Positions 1 through 5,066 are shown, numbered from the stretch's first letter. The stretch: 5,066 nt of DNA from Candidatus Brevibacterium intestinigallinarum (GCA_019117325.1 DWZY01000347.1:1-5066); one strand, 5' to 3'. Numbers and translations: made by a program. Notes: generated from the sequence alone by a model not told the origin.

Positions 1-123
1 GGATGAACAGGGCTGATCTGCGGTTGACGCACCGAGTGACAGCATGCGAATGACTGGGGTGGAGGAGATCATCTCCTCCACCCCAGTCATGTCAGCACCG
101 ACGTTGAGCGCCAGCCACACGCC
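1..123. other. Left flank downstream of the ligase gene
   Basis: No gene is supported here. The only plus-strand reading frame with a start is about 16 codons (start at 3, stop at 51-53) and has no recognisable features. The segment separates the ligase stop codon from whatever lies to the left of the window. Its one clear structure is the large inverted repeat at 50-90, annotated separately. Confidence 0.6.
50..90 (-). terminator. Perfect 20-bp inverted repeat, probable factor-independent terminator
   Basis: Bases 50-69 and 71-90 are exact reverse complements separated by one base. As RNA this folds into a 19-bp stem with a three-base loop. It begins 33 bases past the ligase stop codon on the minus strand, the usual place for a transcription terminator. 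Neither side carries a run of T, so it is not a classical rho-independent terminator; U-less hairpin terminators are commonly proposed for high-GC actinobacteria. Because it is symmetrical, it could also stop transcription coming from the left on the plus strand. An alternative is a protein-binding site or a small dispersed repeat. Confidence 0.7.
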
Positions 124-1776
124 TCAGTCCCGCAGCATGCGCCGCAGGATCTTCCCCGTCGCGGTCTTGGGCATCTCGTCCAGGACCCCGATCGACCGGG
201 GGATCTTGTAGGCGGACAGCTGCTCGCGGCAGTGCTCGGTCAGCTCCTCGGGCGTGGCGCTCTGACCGGCCTTGAGCGTCACGTACGCCGCGACCGACTC
301 ACCGCGGTAGTCGTCCGCCACACCCACGACGGCGGCCTCGGACACGGCGGGGTGATCGTAGAGCACCCCTTCGACCTCGCGCGGCCACACCTTGTAGCCG
401 GACGCGTTGATCATGTCCTTCTTCCGGTCCACCAGGTAGATCCAGCCGTCGGCGTCGCGGAAGGCCACATCGCCGGTGTGGAAGAACCCGCCATCGGTGA
501 TCTCAGCCGCCGTGGCCTCCGGGTTCTCCCAGTAGCCGGCGGTGATCTGCGGGCCGCGGGCCCAGATCTCGCCGTACTCTCCGTCGGCCAGGTCCTCACC
601 GGACTCGCCCACGATCCGCAGCTGTGTGTCGTAGACCGCCTTGCCCACGGACAGCGACCCGGACTCCGGATCGACCGGCGCCCGCTCGCCGCGCAGCACG
701 ACCGTGAGCGGTGACGCGCTCTCGCTGAGGCCATACGCGCCGTGGATGTACGAGCCGTAGACCTTCTCCAGCCGATCCGACAGCGACGGCGCGACCGGCG
801 CCCCGCCCGTGTAGATCACCTCGAGACTGTCCAGGTCGCCGTCCTGCAGGTGCGGGGAGTCCGCGATCGCCATGAGCGCGGTGATCGCCCCGATCGTGAA
901 GGTCGGCCGCCACCGCCGGATCGATTCCAGCACGCCCAGCGGGTGGAACCGATGGCTGAGCACCAGCGGGTGCCCGCCCCGGATCCCGTACGCCAGATGA
1001 CCCACCGACCCGGTGATGTGGAACAGCGGCGCGACCGCCAGGATGCCCTGGCCCGTCTCCATCCCTCCCATCTGCACGTACGTCTCCGCGTTGAACGCCA
1101 TGTTGCCGTGCGTGTTGATCGCGCCCTTGGGATTGCCCGTCGTCCCCGACGTGTACGTGAGCAGCGCCGGATCGTCGGGCCCCAGCTGGGGCCGGGACAC
1201 CGCCGCCGAGGCCCCGGCCGGCTGGCCGTCCCCGCCCGCCACGGCCTCGAGCGAGAGGAGCCGCACGCCGTCGGGTGCTGCTGCGGCGCTGTCGACCGCG
1301 GCCTCGACAGCCTCGTCGCGCAGCCCTCCGTCCTCCTCGACCCAGCGACGGAACCGGCCGATGACGGCGACGCGGACAGAGGTGTCCGCGACGACCTCGG
1401 CGGCGACGTCGTCCCACAGCGTCGGGAGGGTCACCAGCGCAACGGCACCGGAGTCCCGCAGGTGGTAGCCCAGCTCGCGAGCCGTGTTCATCGGGTTGAT
1501 GGGCACGCCCACGGCACCCAGCTTCCACGCGGCGATGACGCCCACCGCGAACACGGGGTCGTTCTGCGTGTAGAGCGCGACGCGGTCACCCGCGGTGACG
1601 CCGTCTGCGGCCAGCTGCGCGGCCAGGGCCTGCGCCTGGCGGTCGACCTCGCCGAACGTCGTCGACTCCGCGAACGAGTGGAGGAACGGCTGATCCGCGG
1701 ACTCCTGCACCCGGTGCTCCCACGCGTCGAGCATCGTGGGGTGCGCCGGGGTCAGCGATTCCGTGAACGGCTTCAT
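124..1776 (-). CDS. AMP-dependent acyl-CoA synthetase/ligase (class I adenylate-forming enzyme)
   Basis: This is a 550-residue, full-length member of the ANL superfamily. Such enzymes activate a carboxylic acid with ATP to an acyl-adenylate and transfer it to coenzyme A in the cytoplasm. The visible motifs are the P-loop TYTSGTTGNPKG (207-218), the adenine/acyl pocket motif YGLSES (348-353), the TGD aspartate motif (434-436), and the hinge and core stretch YLVDRKKDMINASGYKVWP (447-465). The C-terminal PKTATGK (536-542) carries the catalytic lysine, K542. The segment at about 150-200 is an Ala-rich linker. The reading frame is open further upstream, but I chose the ATG at 1776 because it overlaps the preceding stop as ATGA and the family similarity begins there; M15 is a less likely alternative. 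SD is weak (GGTGG), so translation probably depends on coupling to the upstream hydrolase gene. The acid substrate cannot be predicted; fatty, aromatic or alicyclic acids are all possible. Confidence 0.93.
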   Translation of the reverse strand: MKPFTESLTPAHPTMLDAWEHRVQESADQPFLHSFAESTTFGEVDRQAQALAAQLAADGVTAGDRVALYTQNDPVFAVGVIAAWKLGAVGVPINPMNTARELGYHLRDSGAVALVTLPTLWDDVAAEVVADTSVRVAVIGRFRRWVEEDGGLRDEAVEAAVDSAAAAPDGVRLLSLEAVAGGDGQPAGASAAVSRPQLGPDDPALLTYTSGTTGNPKGAINTHGNMAFNAETYVQMGGMETGQGILAVAPLFHITGSVGHLAYGIRGGHPLVLSHRFHPLGVLESIRRWRPTFTIGAITALMAIADSPHLQDGDLDSLEVIYTGGAPVAPSLSDRLEKVYGSYIHGAYGLSESASPLTVVLRGERAPVDPESGSLSVGKAVYDTQLRIVGESGEDLADGEYGEIWARGPQITAGYWENPEATAAEITDGGFFHTGDVAFRDADGWIYLVDRKKDMINASGYKVWPREVEGVLYDHPAVSEAAVVGVADDYRGESVAAYVTLKAGQSATPEELTEHCREQLSAYKIPRSIGVLDEMPKTATGKILRRMLRD

Positions 1777-2726
1777 CGGACGGCCACCGGGTTGACCGGC
1801 GCGCCCGTCGCACGGTGGATCTTGAGCGGGGCGGCGACGTAGAAGAAGTCCCAGCGGCCGTCCTCGGCGCATGCAGCCGCGAGGCTCTCCAGGTCGCAGA
1901 TCTCCGTGAGCGCGATGCCCAGGTTGCGCATGAGCGCGTTGTGCAGGGTGAGGGCGACGCCGGTGTCCGGGTCCGTCGTCACCTCGTTCGCGATCGTGTC
2001 CGTCACGAGGTTGGGGATCTCCATCTCGTGGAACCACTTCACGAGCTCCGGGCTGTACTGGAGGCCCGGCTCGCAGAAGTCCTCGTAGAACTTGTCGCCC
2101 TGCTCGAAGAACAGCTGCAGGTGGTTCGTGCGGATGAGGAGGATGTCGTGCTTCTCGATCGTGACGCCCTGCTGCTCCGCCGCGGCGAGGAGGTCGTTGT
2201 GGTCGAAGGTGCGACGGGCCTCGATCGCCTCGACGCCGAAGTAGCGGGCCATGTCGATGAGGACGCCGCGGCCGGCGACGCCGCGCTGCGCGATCGGCTC
2301 GACGCTCGCCTTGTCCAGGCCGCCCACCGTGGTGCGCGCGTCATACCCGTTCCAGATCTGACCGCCGTACCAGACGTGGCCCAGCGCGTCGTACTGCGTG
2401 GAGCCCTGGAGGAACGCGACCAGCTTGTCATCCGCGTAGTGGAGGCCGCCGGGGAAGTTGGGGGCGTCGTCGCCGTCCCACGCGGACTCGTCGATGACCA
2501 TCTCGCGCTCAGCCGGGAGGCGCGACGGCCAGACCGGGTCGCCCTTGGGATCTCCGATGAGTCGCTGGAGGGTGTGGAGCTCTCCGGTCTTGATGGTGCG
2601 CACGCCGCGCAGCACCTCGTCGTTCGTGAGGAAGTTGAGCGACCCCACCTCGTCATCGTCGCCCCAGCGGCCCCAGTTCTTCGGAGCATCGGCCAGGAGG
2701 TCTGTGAGGTCTGGTGCTTCTGCCAT
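1773..2726 (-). CDS. Cyclase family protein (kynurenine formamidase-like metal-dependent hydrolase)
   Basis: This 317-residue protein matches the cyclase family (Pfam PF04199 type), whose characterised members are metal-dependent hydrolases opening N-formylkynurenine, isatin and similar amide or lactone substrates. Visible landmarks are WGDDDEVGSLNFLT (21-34), the metal-site region GSTQYDALGHVWYGG (108-122), HNALMRNLGIALTE (262-275) and the C-terminal APLKIHRATGAPVNP (299-313). Against the canonical HxGTHxDxxxH, D113 and H117 are kept but the second histidine is Gln (Q111). From memory this TQxDxLxH form is typical of the longer GSLN-containing subgroup rather than a mutation. There is no signal peptide, so it is cytoplasmic. 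The start at 2726 follows an in-frame stop and has GAAAGG at 2735-2740 with 8-base spacing. It is the first gene of the leftward operon and overlaps the ligase by four bases. Its likely role is to make the free acid that the ligase activates (inference). Confidence 0.9.
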   Translation of the reverse strand: MAEAPDLTDLLADAPKNWGRWGDDDEVGSLNFLTNDEVLRGVRTIKTGELHTLQRLIGDPKGDPVWPSRLPAEREMVIDESAWDGDDAPNFPGGLHYADDKLVAFLQGSTQYDALGHVWYGGQIWNGYDARTTVGGLDKASVEPIAQRGVAGRGVLIDMARYFGVEAIEARRTFDHNDLLAAAEQQGVTIEKHDILLIRTNHLQLFFEQGDKFYEDFCEPGLQYSPELVKWFHEMEIPNLVTDTIANEVTTDPDTGVALTLHNALMRNLGIALTEICDLESLAAACAEDGRWDFFYVAAPLKIHRATGAPVNPVAVR

Positions 2727-2734
2727 GGTTCTCG

Positions 2735-2740
2735 CCTTTC
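2735..2740 (-). promoter_or_regulatory. Ribosome binding site of the cyclase-family gene
   Basis: On the minus strand GAAAGG lies 8 bases before the ATG at 2726. An in-frame TGA sits just upstream of it, so this site fixes the start codon. Confidence 0.7.
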
Positions 2741-2798
2741 AGAAGGATGAGCCGAGGAGAGCGGCGGCTGCCGGCAGCATCGACGGCGTGTCACCGGT

Positions 2799-2822
2799 GG
2801 GCCCCTCGACGTCGAGGGACCC
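2799..2822 (-). promoter_or_regulatory. Leader hairpin / 16-bp palindrome in the leftward operon
   Basis: CCCTCGACGTCGAGGG (2803-2818) is a perfect 16-bp palindrome. In minus-sense RNA the stem extends to 10 pairs (2813-2822 with 2799-2808) around an ACGU tetraloop, using one G-U wobble (2802/2819). In plus-sense RNA the same position would be a C-A mismatch, so the long form exists only in the leftward transcript. It would lie about 30-50 bases into the predicted leader and about 75 bases before the cyclase-family start codon. No U run follows, so a simple terminator is unlikely. It could be an mRNA-stabilising or regulatory hairpin, or an operator for another protein. Confidence 0.4.
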
Positions 2823-2848
2823 GCACGGCTCCGGATCATCTGCCCGGA

Positions 2849-2860
2849 AATGCCAGCATT
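2849..2860. promoter_or_regulatory. Dyad overlapping the leftward -10 region
   Basis: AATGC-CA-GCATT is a perfect 5-2-5 dyad, extendable to 8-base arms with one mismatch (GGAAATGC / GCATTGCC, 2846-2863). It covers the candidate -10 box of the leftward promoter. Its sequence differs from the two GAAC/GTTC dyads, so if it is an operator a different protein would bind it. Chance cannot be excluded. Confidence 0.3.
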
Positions 2861-2884
2861 GCCCCGGTCCGCGACCGGTGTCAA
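2855..2884 (-). promoter_or_regulatory. Candidate promoter of the cyclase-ligase operon
   Basis: On the minus strand a perfect TTGACA (2884 to 2879) is followed by an 18-bp spacer and AATGCT (2860 to 2855). The -10 keeps the two most conserved positions (A2 and T6) but matches TATAAT at only three of six. Transcription would start near 2848 and give a leader of about 120 bases. The GAACGAGCGTTC dyad lies 22 bp upstream of the -35 box. Confidence 0.5.
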
Positions 2885-2906
2885 GGACCCTCAGCGGATT
2901 CGTATG

Positions 2907-2918
2907 GAACGAGCGTTC
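2907..2918. promoter_or_regulatory. Probable TetR operator, copy 1
   Basis: GAACG-AG-CGTTC is a perfect 5-2-5 dyad followed by AC. Copy 2 at 2974-2985 shares 10 of 12 bases plus the trailing AC, and the two differences are complementary (G to A in the left arm, C to T in the right), so symmetry is kept. This copy lies just upstream of the leftward -35 box. Centre-to-centre distance to copy 2 is 67 bp. The TetR regulator at 3060 is the natural candidate to bind it; that assignment is inferred. Confidence 0.6.
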
Positions 2919-2968
2919 ACGAGGGTGGAGGGCGCAGACTACACCTGATTCCGGGTTCTGGGGGAGGG

Positions 2969-2998
2969 TTGACGAACAAGTGTTCACACCCGCATGAT
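2969..2998 (+). promoter_or_regulatory. Candidate promoter of the TetR-dehydrogenase operon
   Basis: TTGACG (2969-2974), an 18-bp spacer and CATGAT (2993-2998) match the housekeeping promoter at five of six and four of six positions. Transcription would start near 3005, about 55 bases before the TetR start codon. The second GAAC/GTTC dyad overlaps the last base of the -35 box and fills most of the spacer, so a bound repressor would block RNA polymerase. That fits autoregulation. Confidence 0.6.
2974..2985. promoter_or_regulatory. Probable TetR operator, copy 2
   Basis: GAACA-AG-TGTTC is a perfect 5-2-5 dyad followed by AC, like copy 1. It lies between the -35 and -10 boxes of the rightward promoter, a classic repressor position. 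Together the copies give the consensus GAACRAGYGTTCAC. Confidence 0.65.
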
Positions 2999-3059
2999 GG
3001 GCAGACGACGAGTGCGGCGCCGCCGCCGCACCGGGACCGGCACACGGGGATGGTGAGCG

Positions 3060-3734
3060 ATGGCGCAGACGCGATCGGGTCGTGACGCGGTCCTCGACGC
3101 CGCCGTCGACCACTTCCAGCGCGTGGGCTATCACGGCACCTCGATGCGCGACATCGCGACGCGGGCGGGCTTCACCGTGGCCTCGATCTACAACCACTTC
3201 CCCTCCAAGCAGCGGATCCTGCAGGAGATCATGACGACGATCCTCACGGATGCGCTGGCGTCGACGCGCACCGCGGTGCTGCGGGCGGGCTCCCGACCGC
3301 ACGACCAGCTGCGCGCCCTCATGCACGCGTGGCTGGTCTTCCACACGGAGCGCCGCGACGAGGCCGTCGTGGGTGCGACGGAGATCCGCAGCCTCGACAC
3401 GGACGGCCGCCGCCTGGTCGTCGCCCTGCGCGACGAGCAGGAGGGCCTGTTCCGGGACGTGGTCCAGTACGGGGTGGAGACCGGCGACTTCCGCACCCCC
3501 TATGCCGCCGAGGCCGTCCGCGCCCTCATCGCGATGGGCACCTCCGTCGCCTCCTGGTACCGGCCCGGCGGCAGCCTCACACCCCACCAGATGGGGGACC
3601 GCTACGCGCGGCTGGCACTGGGCCTTGTCGAGGCGGCTCCCGATGACCAGACAGCACCAGACACGACTGTTCCGCCAGACACGACAGCAGCACCAGACCA
3701 GACCCCACCCCCAGGAGACGAATCCGATGACTGA
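3060..3734 (+). CDS. TetR/AcrR-family transcriptional regulator
   Basis: This 224-residue protein has a typical TetR N-terminal DNA-binding domain at about residues 8-54, with the helix-turn-helix in TSMRDIATRAGFTVASIYNHF (27-47). The ligand and dimerisation domain runs to about 192 and ends in MGTSVASWYRPGG and RYARLALGLVEA, reminiscent of TetR regulators of fatty-acid, steroid and CoA-ester catabolism (recalled, not searched). The start is fixed by an in-frame TGA at 3054-3056; GGGGA about 10 bases upstream is a modest ribosome site. Residues 194-217 are an unusual acidic, proline-rich tail of four hexapeptides (PDDQTA, PDTTVP, PDTTAA, PDQTPP). It heads the rightward operon, overlaps the dehydrogenase gene by 8 bases and lies beside two matched dyads. 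It is probably an autoregulated repressor of both operons, released by an acyl-CoA or acid intermediate; the ligand is unknown. Confidence 0.92.
   Translation: MAQTRSGRDAVLDAAVDHFQRVGYHGTSMRDIATRAGFTVASIYNHFPSKQRILQEIMTTILTDALASTRTAVLRAGSRPHDQLRALMHAWLVFHTERRDEAVVGATEIRSLDTDGRRLVVALRDEQEGLFRDVVQYGVETGDFRTPYAAEAVRALIAMGTSVASWYRPGGSLTPHQMGDRYARLALGLVEAAPDDQTAPDTTVPPDTTAAPDQTPPPGDESDD
3639..3710 (+). repeat. 18-bp tandem repeat encoding hexapeptides in the TetR tail
   Basis: Four 18-base units start at 3639, 3657, 3675 and 3693. The second and third share CCAGACACGAC exactly; the fourth begins CCAGACCAGAC; the first is more diverged. Because 18 is a multiple of three, gain or loss of units keeps the reading frame. 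The coding strand is C/A-rich here, unlike the surrounding gene. The array ends just before the ribosome binding site of the dehydrogenase gene. Confidence 0.75.
3713..3717 (+). promoter_or_regulatory. Ribosome binding site of the acyl-CoA dehydrogenase gene
   Basis: AGGAG lies 9 bases before the ATG at 3727, inside the end of the TetR gene. It selects the 3727 start over the longer open frame that runs upstream through the TetR gene. Confidence 0.8.
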
Positions 3735-4968
3735 TACCGCTCTGCGCGGCATGCCCGTGCGCCCCGACGTCGAATCACTGGACCTGCGCCCGTCCGCGAA
3801 GGCCCTCGAGCTGCGCGAGGCGCTCGTCGCCTTCATGCACGAGCGGGTCTTCCCGGCTGAGGCGGAGTACGAGGCGCACCGCGCCCAGCACGGCCCGGAC
3901 GATCACTCCGTGCCACCCATCGTCGAGGAGCTCAAGGCGGAGGCGAAGGCGCGCGGCCTGTGGAACCTGTTCCTGCCGGCGGAGTCCGGCCTCAGCCAGC
4001 TGGACTACGCGGGCCTCGCAGAGATCACCGGGTGGAGCCTCCACCTGGCACCGGAGGCCACGAACGGGCAGGCGCCTGACACCGGCAACATGGAGCTGCT
4101 GCACATGTTCGCGACGGAGGAGCAGCGGACCCAGTGGCTGGAGCCGCTGCTGAACGGCGAGATCCGATCCGCGTTCGCGATGACGGAGCCCGAGGTCGCC
4201 AGCTCCGATGCGACGAACATCGAGACGACGATCACCCGCGAGGGCGACGAGTACGTCATCAACGGCCGCAAGTGGTGGACCTCCGGTGCGCTGGACCCGC
4301 GCTGCAGGATCCTCATCGTCATGGGCAAGACGGACCCGTCGGCAGAGACGCACCGTCAGCAGTCGATGATCCTCGTCCCCACGGACACGCCGGGCGTGCG
4401 GATCGTCCGCGATCTGCCGGTCATGGGTCAGCACGACCAGCACGGGCACGCCGAGGTCGTCTTCGAGGACGTCCGCGTCCCGGCCTCGAACCTGCTGAGT
4501 GAGGAGGGCTCCGGCTTCGCCCTGGCCCAGGCCCGGCTGGGTCCCGGCCGCATCCACCACTGCATGCGCGCACTGGGCGCGGCGGAGAGGGCGCTCGCGC
4601 TCATGGTCTCCCGCGCGCAGGACCGCGTGGCGTTCGGCAAGCCGCTCATCGAGCAGGGACCGATCCAGCAGGACATCGCGGAGTCCCGGATCGCGATCGA
4701 CCAGGCCCGCCTGCTGTGCCAGTACGCGTCGAAGGTGATCGACAACCACGGCAACAAGGCAGCGGCCGGGTACGTCTCTGCCGCGAAGGTCGCCGTGCCG
4801 CGCACCGCGCTGCAGGTCATCGACCGCGCGATCCAGGTGCACGGCGGAGCGGGCATCAGCAACGACGTCCCGCTGGCCGCGATGTACGGCTGGCATCGCG
4901 CGATGCGGATCTTCGACGGCCCGGACGAGGTGCACCTGCGCACGCTCGCCAAGCGCGAGACCCGCTGA
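3727..4968 (+). CDS. Acyl-CoA dehydrogenase family protein, ACAD10/11-like
   Basis: This 413-residue flavoprotein is full length for the family. It has the N-terminal helical domain (about 20-148), the first signature AMTEPEVASSDATN (151-164) opening the beta domain, and a C-terminal helical domain with RLGPGRIHHCMR (270-281), FGKPL (303-307) and QVHGGAGISNDVPLA (370-384). The end reads IFDGPDEVH (395-403). The Asp at 397 lies where short- and medium-chain enzymes have the catalytic Glu of their YEG motif; DGPDEVH and GRIHHCMR are, from memory, characteristic of the ACAD10/11-like branch. Such enzymes use FAD and pass electrons to electron-transfer flavoprotein. The start ATG overlaps the TetR stop by 8 bases and has a good ribosome site, so the genes are co-transcribed and probably translationally coupled. 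The substrate is probably the CoA ester made by the divergently encoded ligase (inference). Known relatives act on branched, very-long or 4-hydroxyacyl-CoAs, so a standard fatty acyl-CoA role should not be assumed. Confidence 0.93.
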   Translation: MTDTALRGMPVRPDVESLDLRPSAKALELREALVAFMHERVFPAEAEYEAHRAQHGPDDHSVPPIVEELKAEAKARGLWNLFLPAESGLSQLDYAGLAEITGWSLHLAPEATNGQAPDTGNMELLHMFATEEQRTQWLEPLLNGEIRSAFAMTEPEVASSDATNIETTITREGDEYVINGRKWWTSGALDPRCRILIVMGKTDPSAETHRQQSMILVPTDTPGVRIVRDLPVMGQHDQHGHAEVVFEDVRVPASNLLSEEGSGFALAQARLGPGRIHHCMRALGAAERALALMVSRAQDRVAFGKPLIEQGPIQQDIAESRIAIDQARLLCQYASKVIDNHGNKAAAGYVSAAKVAVPRTALQVIDRAIQVHGGAGISNDVPLAAMYGWHRAMRIFDGPDEVHLRTLAKRETR

Positions 4969-4970
4969 GC

Positions 4971-4995
4971 CTCAGCTGGCTGACTCTCAGCTGGC
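4971..4995. repeat. 10-bp direct repeat at the convergent gene junction
   Basis: CTCAGCTGGC occurs at 4971-4980 and again at 4986-4995, a 15-base period. The second copy contains the stop codon of the minus-strand gene; the first places a second TGA in the same frame five codons later. Since CAGCTG is self-complementary, the copies can also pair as a 6-bp stem with a 9-base loop, a weak candidate for a bidirectional terminator in an 18-base gap. Confidence 0.5.
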
Positions 4996-5066
4996 CGTCG
5001 CGTTCCAGGCGGTGAGGATCTCCTCGCCCCACGGCGGCGGGTCGGCGTCCGTCCCGCGCCTGCCGT
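4987..5066 (-). CDS. C-terminal end of an unidentified minus-strand gene (partial)
   Basis: The last 25 codons of a minus-strand reading frame run off the right edge of the window and stop at TGA (4989 to 4987). The visible end includes DADPPPWGEEILTAWNATAS. The codon choice is GC-rich at third positions like its neighbours, and the stop lies 18 bases from the dehydrogenase stop, a normal convergent arrangement. The fragment is too short to assign a family. It could be an unrelated gene or another member of the same regulon. Confidence 0.55.
   Translation of the reverse strand, partial: GRRGTDADPPPWGEEILTAWNATAS

Larger units (their letters stand above)
2727..3059. other. Divergent control region between the two operons
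   Basis: This 333-base gap separates two head-to-head operons and contains no convincing gene. It holds one candidate promoter per direction, two matched 12-bp dyads that are probable TetR operators, and a hairpin in the leftward leader. It also has a dyad over the leftward -10, a short inverted repeat in the leftward spacer (CCGGTC-CGC-GACCGG, 2864-2878) and a 12-bp palindrome GCTGCCGGCAGC (2767-2778). The last two are weak given the GC content. A plus-strand frame at 2994-3056 would encode a 20-residue Arg-rich peptide, but it has no ribosome binding site and starts inside the proposed -10 box. Confidence 0.75.

Noticed and set aside
742..1842. Long plus-strand open frame (366 codons) opposite the ligase gene
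   Set aside because: It is antisense to conserved ligase motifs, and its Arg-rich composition and lack of domains mark it as a GC-driven artefact.
1777..2037. 87-residue upstream extension of the ligase
   Set aside because: It is an out-of-frame reading of the hydrolase gene, Arg/Gly/Pro-rich, and ligase similarity begins at the ATGA-overlapping start at 1776.
1815..2750. Plus-strand open frame (311 codons) opposite the hydrolase gene
   Set aside because: It mirrors the hydrolase coding strand, is rich in Val, Arg, Glu and Leu without motifs, and starts from no credible promoter or ribosome site.
2767..2778. GCTGCCGGCAGC palindrome
   Set aside because: It is a short GC-only palindrome with no matching copy; such sequences are frequent by chance in DNA of this composition.
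2994..3056. 20-residue Arg-rich leader peptide frame ending 3 bases before the TetR start
   Set aside because: It has no ribosome site and its ATG lies within the proposed -10 box, so it would not be in the transcript; CGN runs are common in this composition.
2739..3836. Minus-strand open frame (365 codons) across the control region and the TetR gene
   Set aside because: It would read antisense through a convincing TetR gene and both promoter regions, and its product shows no family features.
3775..4935. Long minus-strand open frame (386 codons) opposite the dehydrogenase gene
   Set aside because: It lies wholly antisense to a gene with clear family motifs; its product is Arg/Asp/Val-rich with no recognisable domain, as expected of GC-rich antisense frames.

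Overview
The window is GC-rich, roughly two thirds or more G+C by eye, with G/C strongly preferred at third codon positions. Its proteins look actinobacterial, so I infer a chromosomal locus of a high-GC actinomycete. Nothing in the sequence lets me name a genus. No RNA gene, CRISPR array, transposase or phage gene is visible.

Layout. Two two-gene transcription units diverge from one control region at 2727-3059. Leftward (minus strand), a cyclase-family metal-dependent hydrolase (1773-2726) overlaps by ATGA with an AMP-forming acyl-CoA ligase (124-1776). A perfect 20-bp inverted repeat at 50-90 lies just after the ligase stop and is the probable terminator. Rightward (plus strand), a TetR-family regulator (3060-3734) overlaps by 8 bases with an ACAD10/11-like acyl-CoA dehydrogenase (3727-4968). 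The last 80 bases hold the C-terminal end of a convergent minus-strand gene of unknown function.

Control region. Two 12-bp dyads, GAACGAGCGTTC (2907-2918) and GAACAAGTGTTC (2974-2985), share 10 of 12 bases. Their two differences are paired, so both sites keep perfect symmetry, as expected of a dimeric repressor's operator. One lies between the -35 and -10 of a candidate rightward promoter (TTGACG, 18 bp, CATGAT). The other is 22 bp upstream of a candidate leftward promoter (TTGACA, 18 bp, AATGCT). The TetR protein encoded alongside is the obvious candidate ligand-responsive repressor. The leftward leader also encodes a stable hairpin.

How the genes may work together (inference): the hydrolase opens a lactone, cyclic amide or related substrate to a carboxylic acid. 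The ligase activates the acid to its CoA thioester, and the dehydrogenase oxidises or otherwise processes the acyl-CoA. The TetR protein would sense the acid or its CoA ester and derepress both arms. The substrate cannot be read from the sequence. The window is a small, coherent and apparently uncharacterised catabolic regulon rather than a defence or mobile system.
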